A stretch of 64,000 bases of DNA from Streptomyces sp. NBC_01460 (lineage in GTDB: Bacteria; Actinomycetota; Actinomycetes; Streptomycetales; Streptomycetaceae). The translations under genes were made by a program, and so were the position numbers. Below are positions 63,229 to 64,000 of the stretch, one piece after another (within the stretch, counting starts at the first letter, position 1; each line of letters opens with the position of its first letter). The stretch spans positions 8,602,567 through 8,666,566 of the forward strand of contig NZ_CP109473.1 of NCBI RefSeq assembly GCF_036227405.1, given 5' to 3'. The notes beneath the pieces were generated by a model that did no database searches, was not told the origin of the DNA, and saw nothing but the letters and a program-made list of their open reading frames with translations.

Positions 63229-63437
63229 CGGTACTGCCTCCGGCATGAGTTCGACATGGCGGGCAGGAAAGTGGCAGGACTGAGGGCCGGAGAAGCTCCC
63301 CACTGCGCCCCCCCGCACCAGGTAACCCAAGGGAGACGTGTACGCCTAGATCGGTAGGACGGGGGAGAAGCGGACGGCCATCCTCATAGGCAGTTCGCCG
63401 AGTAGCGAGGAGCTCAGAAGGACACGATCCACGGGCA

Positions 63438-63994
63438 GTCCGGCAGGACAAGGAACATCAAGAGGATTTGCCCACGGGATGCCCAGGCCGGGCCGAAGGC
63501 AACGAAGGGGCAGAAGACCGAGCGTCATACTCGGCCCCGCACAAACTCCCGCCAGGAAGGCCCGGAAGACAGACAGTTCGACTACCGCGAGGGCGTAGCC
63601 CCGCACCCTCAGGCCCAACCCACCCCAACCACCACTCATCCAGGCCGTCAGGCCAACCAACACAACGCCCAGCTCACAAGACACACCCAGACTCTCCGCC
63701 AGGGGAGACACCGAATCAAATCCCTGCCCAAAAACCAAAATGACATCAACAGCGCCGACAGGCGCCCAACCTCAACACCCCCGACCGCCAGGGAAGGGGA
63801 ACAAGCCCACCCAACCCCCAGTCATGCCGCCAGGCATGACACCCCACCACCCATCGGGCCGTCAGGCCCGAACACCACCCCGTTTGCCCCGCCAGGGGCA
63901 AGCCCCAACCCACCCCAACCCACAGTCATGCCGCCAGGCATGACGACGCGTCACCATCCGGCCGTCAGGCCGGGGTTGGGCCGCCAGGCCCAAC
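63438..63994 (+). repeat. Array of C-GNCA-G tetraloop hairpins: candidate atypical linear-replicon telomere
   Basis: On the plus strand, stems with a G-N-C-A loop lie at 63438-63449 (loop GGCA), 63643-63654 (GTCA), 63692-63707 (GCCA), 63752-63765 (GACA), about 63779-63799 (GCCA, interrupted stem), 63821-63840 (GCCA), 63854-63871 (GTCA), 63882-63903 (GCCA), 63925-63944 (GCCA, identical to 63821-63840), 63958-63973 (GTCA) and 63975-63994 (GCCA). A GTA triloop hairpin lies at 63591-63601. Stems are 4-9 bp with different sequences but the same loop. Linkers are C/A-rich and nearly free of G. No gene is credible here. The pattern fits the folded 3' overhang of a Streptomyces-type telomere, with other sequence than the classical one. 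Confidence 0.7.
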
Positions 63995-64000
63995 TGAAGA

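Noticed and set aside
63346..63738. 130-aa minus-strand frame with hydrophobic stretches near the right edge
   Set aside because: It overlaps the hairpin array, has no RBS, and its hydrophobicity is produced by the C/A-rich linkers read in reverse.
63438..63994. Hairpin array considered as tandem rho-independent terminators or REP elements
   Set aside because: Stems differ, no U-tracts or adjacent gene ends, and the conserved feature is the GNCA loop; a terminator or REP family would conserve the stem.
63438..63994. Classical Streptomyces telomere consensus
   Set aside because: The palindrome I start (CCCGCGGAGCGGG) and GCGCAGC-type repeats are absent, so I call only an atypical telomere candidate.

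Overview
The window looks like a chromosome arm or linear plasmid end of a Streptomyces-type actinomycete. G+C is very high with strong third-position GC bias. The families are typical of such arms: STAS, TetR, MerR, DUF397, Mrr, SUKH, SbcCD, an HA-repeat helicase and a NB-ARC/WD40 protein. Decayed transposases, integrases and truncated genes are dense, as expected of subtelomeric DNA. No rRNA, tRNA or CRISPR array was seen.

Layout. 0-27 kb is a patchwork of small accessory genes: STAS, SUKH-3, H-type-lectin-like, BP74-like, serine hydrolase with MerR, two TetR-controlled units, SDR plus EamA exporter, membrane and secreted proteins. Between them lie broken genes (ATP-dependent DNA ligases, integrases, an amino-acid permease), an IS with a related 112-bp MITE, and two dispersed repeat families. 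27.5-31.1 kb is a three-gene operon: a HTH protein, a 720-aa Tap-like protein with family-B-polymerase-like motifs, and a 237-aa HTH protein placed where a telomere terminal protein would be. 31.1-35.7 kb is an IS pile-up (two IS5-type copies, another IS, an IS21 fragment) around a GNAT and an ankyrin gene. 35.9-43.5 kb has an Mrr-like nuclease, then sbcD-sbcC-helicase on the plus strand. 43.5-50.3 kb is mixed: WecA-like transferase, XRE-regulator pseudogene, methyltransferase, DUF397. 50.3-60.2 kb is a minus-strand conflict-system island. It holds a TM/NB-ARC/14-blade WD40 protein beside a caspase fragment, then a compact run of PycTM-like membrane protein, CNB-HTH regulator, class III nucleotidyl cyclase, large P-loop-like protein and a 229-aa partner. 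60.2-63.4 kb is mostly decayed.

The last ~560 bp (63438-63994) is a non-coding array of hairpins. Nearly all close a C-GNCA-G tetraloop and are separated by G-poor C/A linkers. This is not the classical Streptomyces telomere sequence, but the logic is the same: foldback hairpins with sheared-G.A-type loops on the strand that would be the 3' strand if the replicon ends just to the right. With the divergent Tap/terminal-protein-like pair, this suggests an atypical telomere and its own end-replication module.

The two most interesting systems are (1) the candidate atypical telomere plus Tap/Tp-like operon and (2) the five-gene cyclic-nucleotide cassette at 55-60 kb. The cassette resembles Pycsar, but its CNB-HTH regulator is a separate gene, a large NTPase-like partner is present, and a short motif is shared by the cyclase C-terminus and the NTPase N-terminus.
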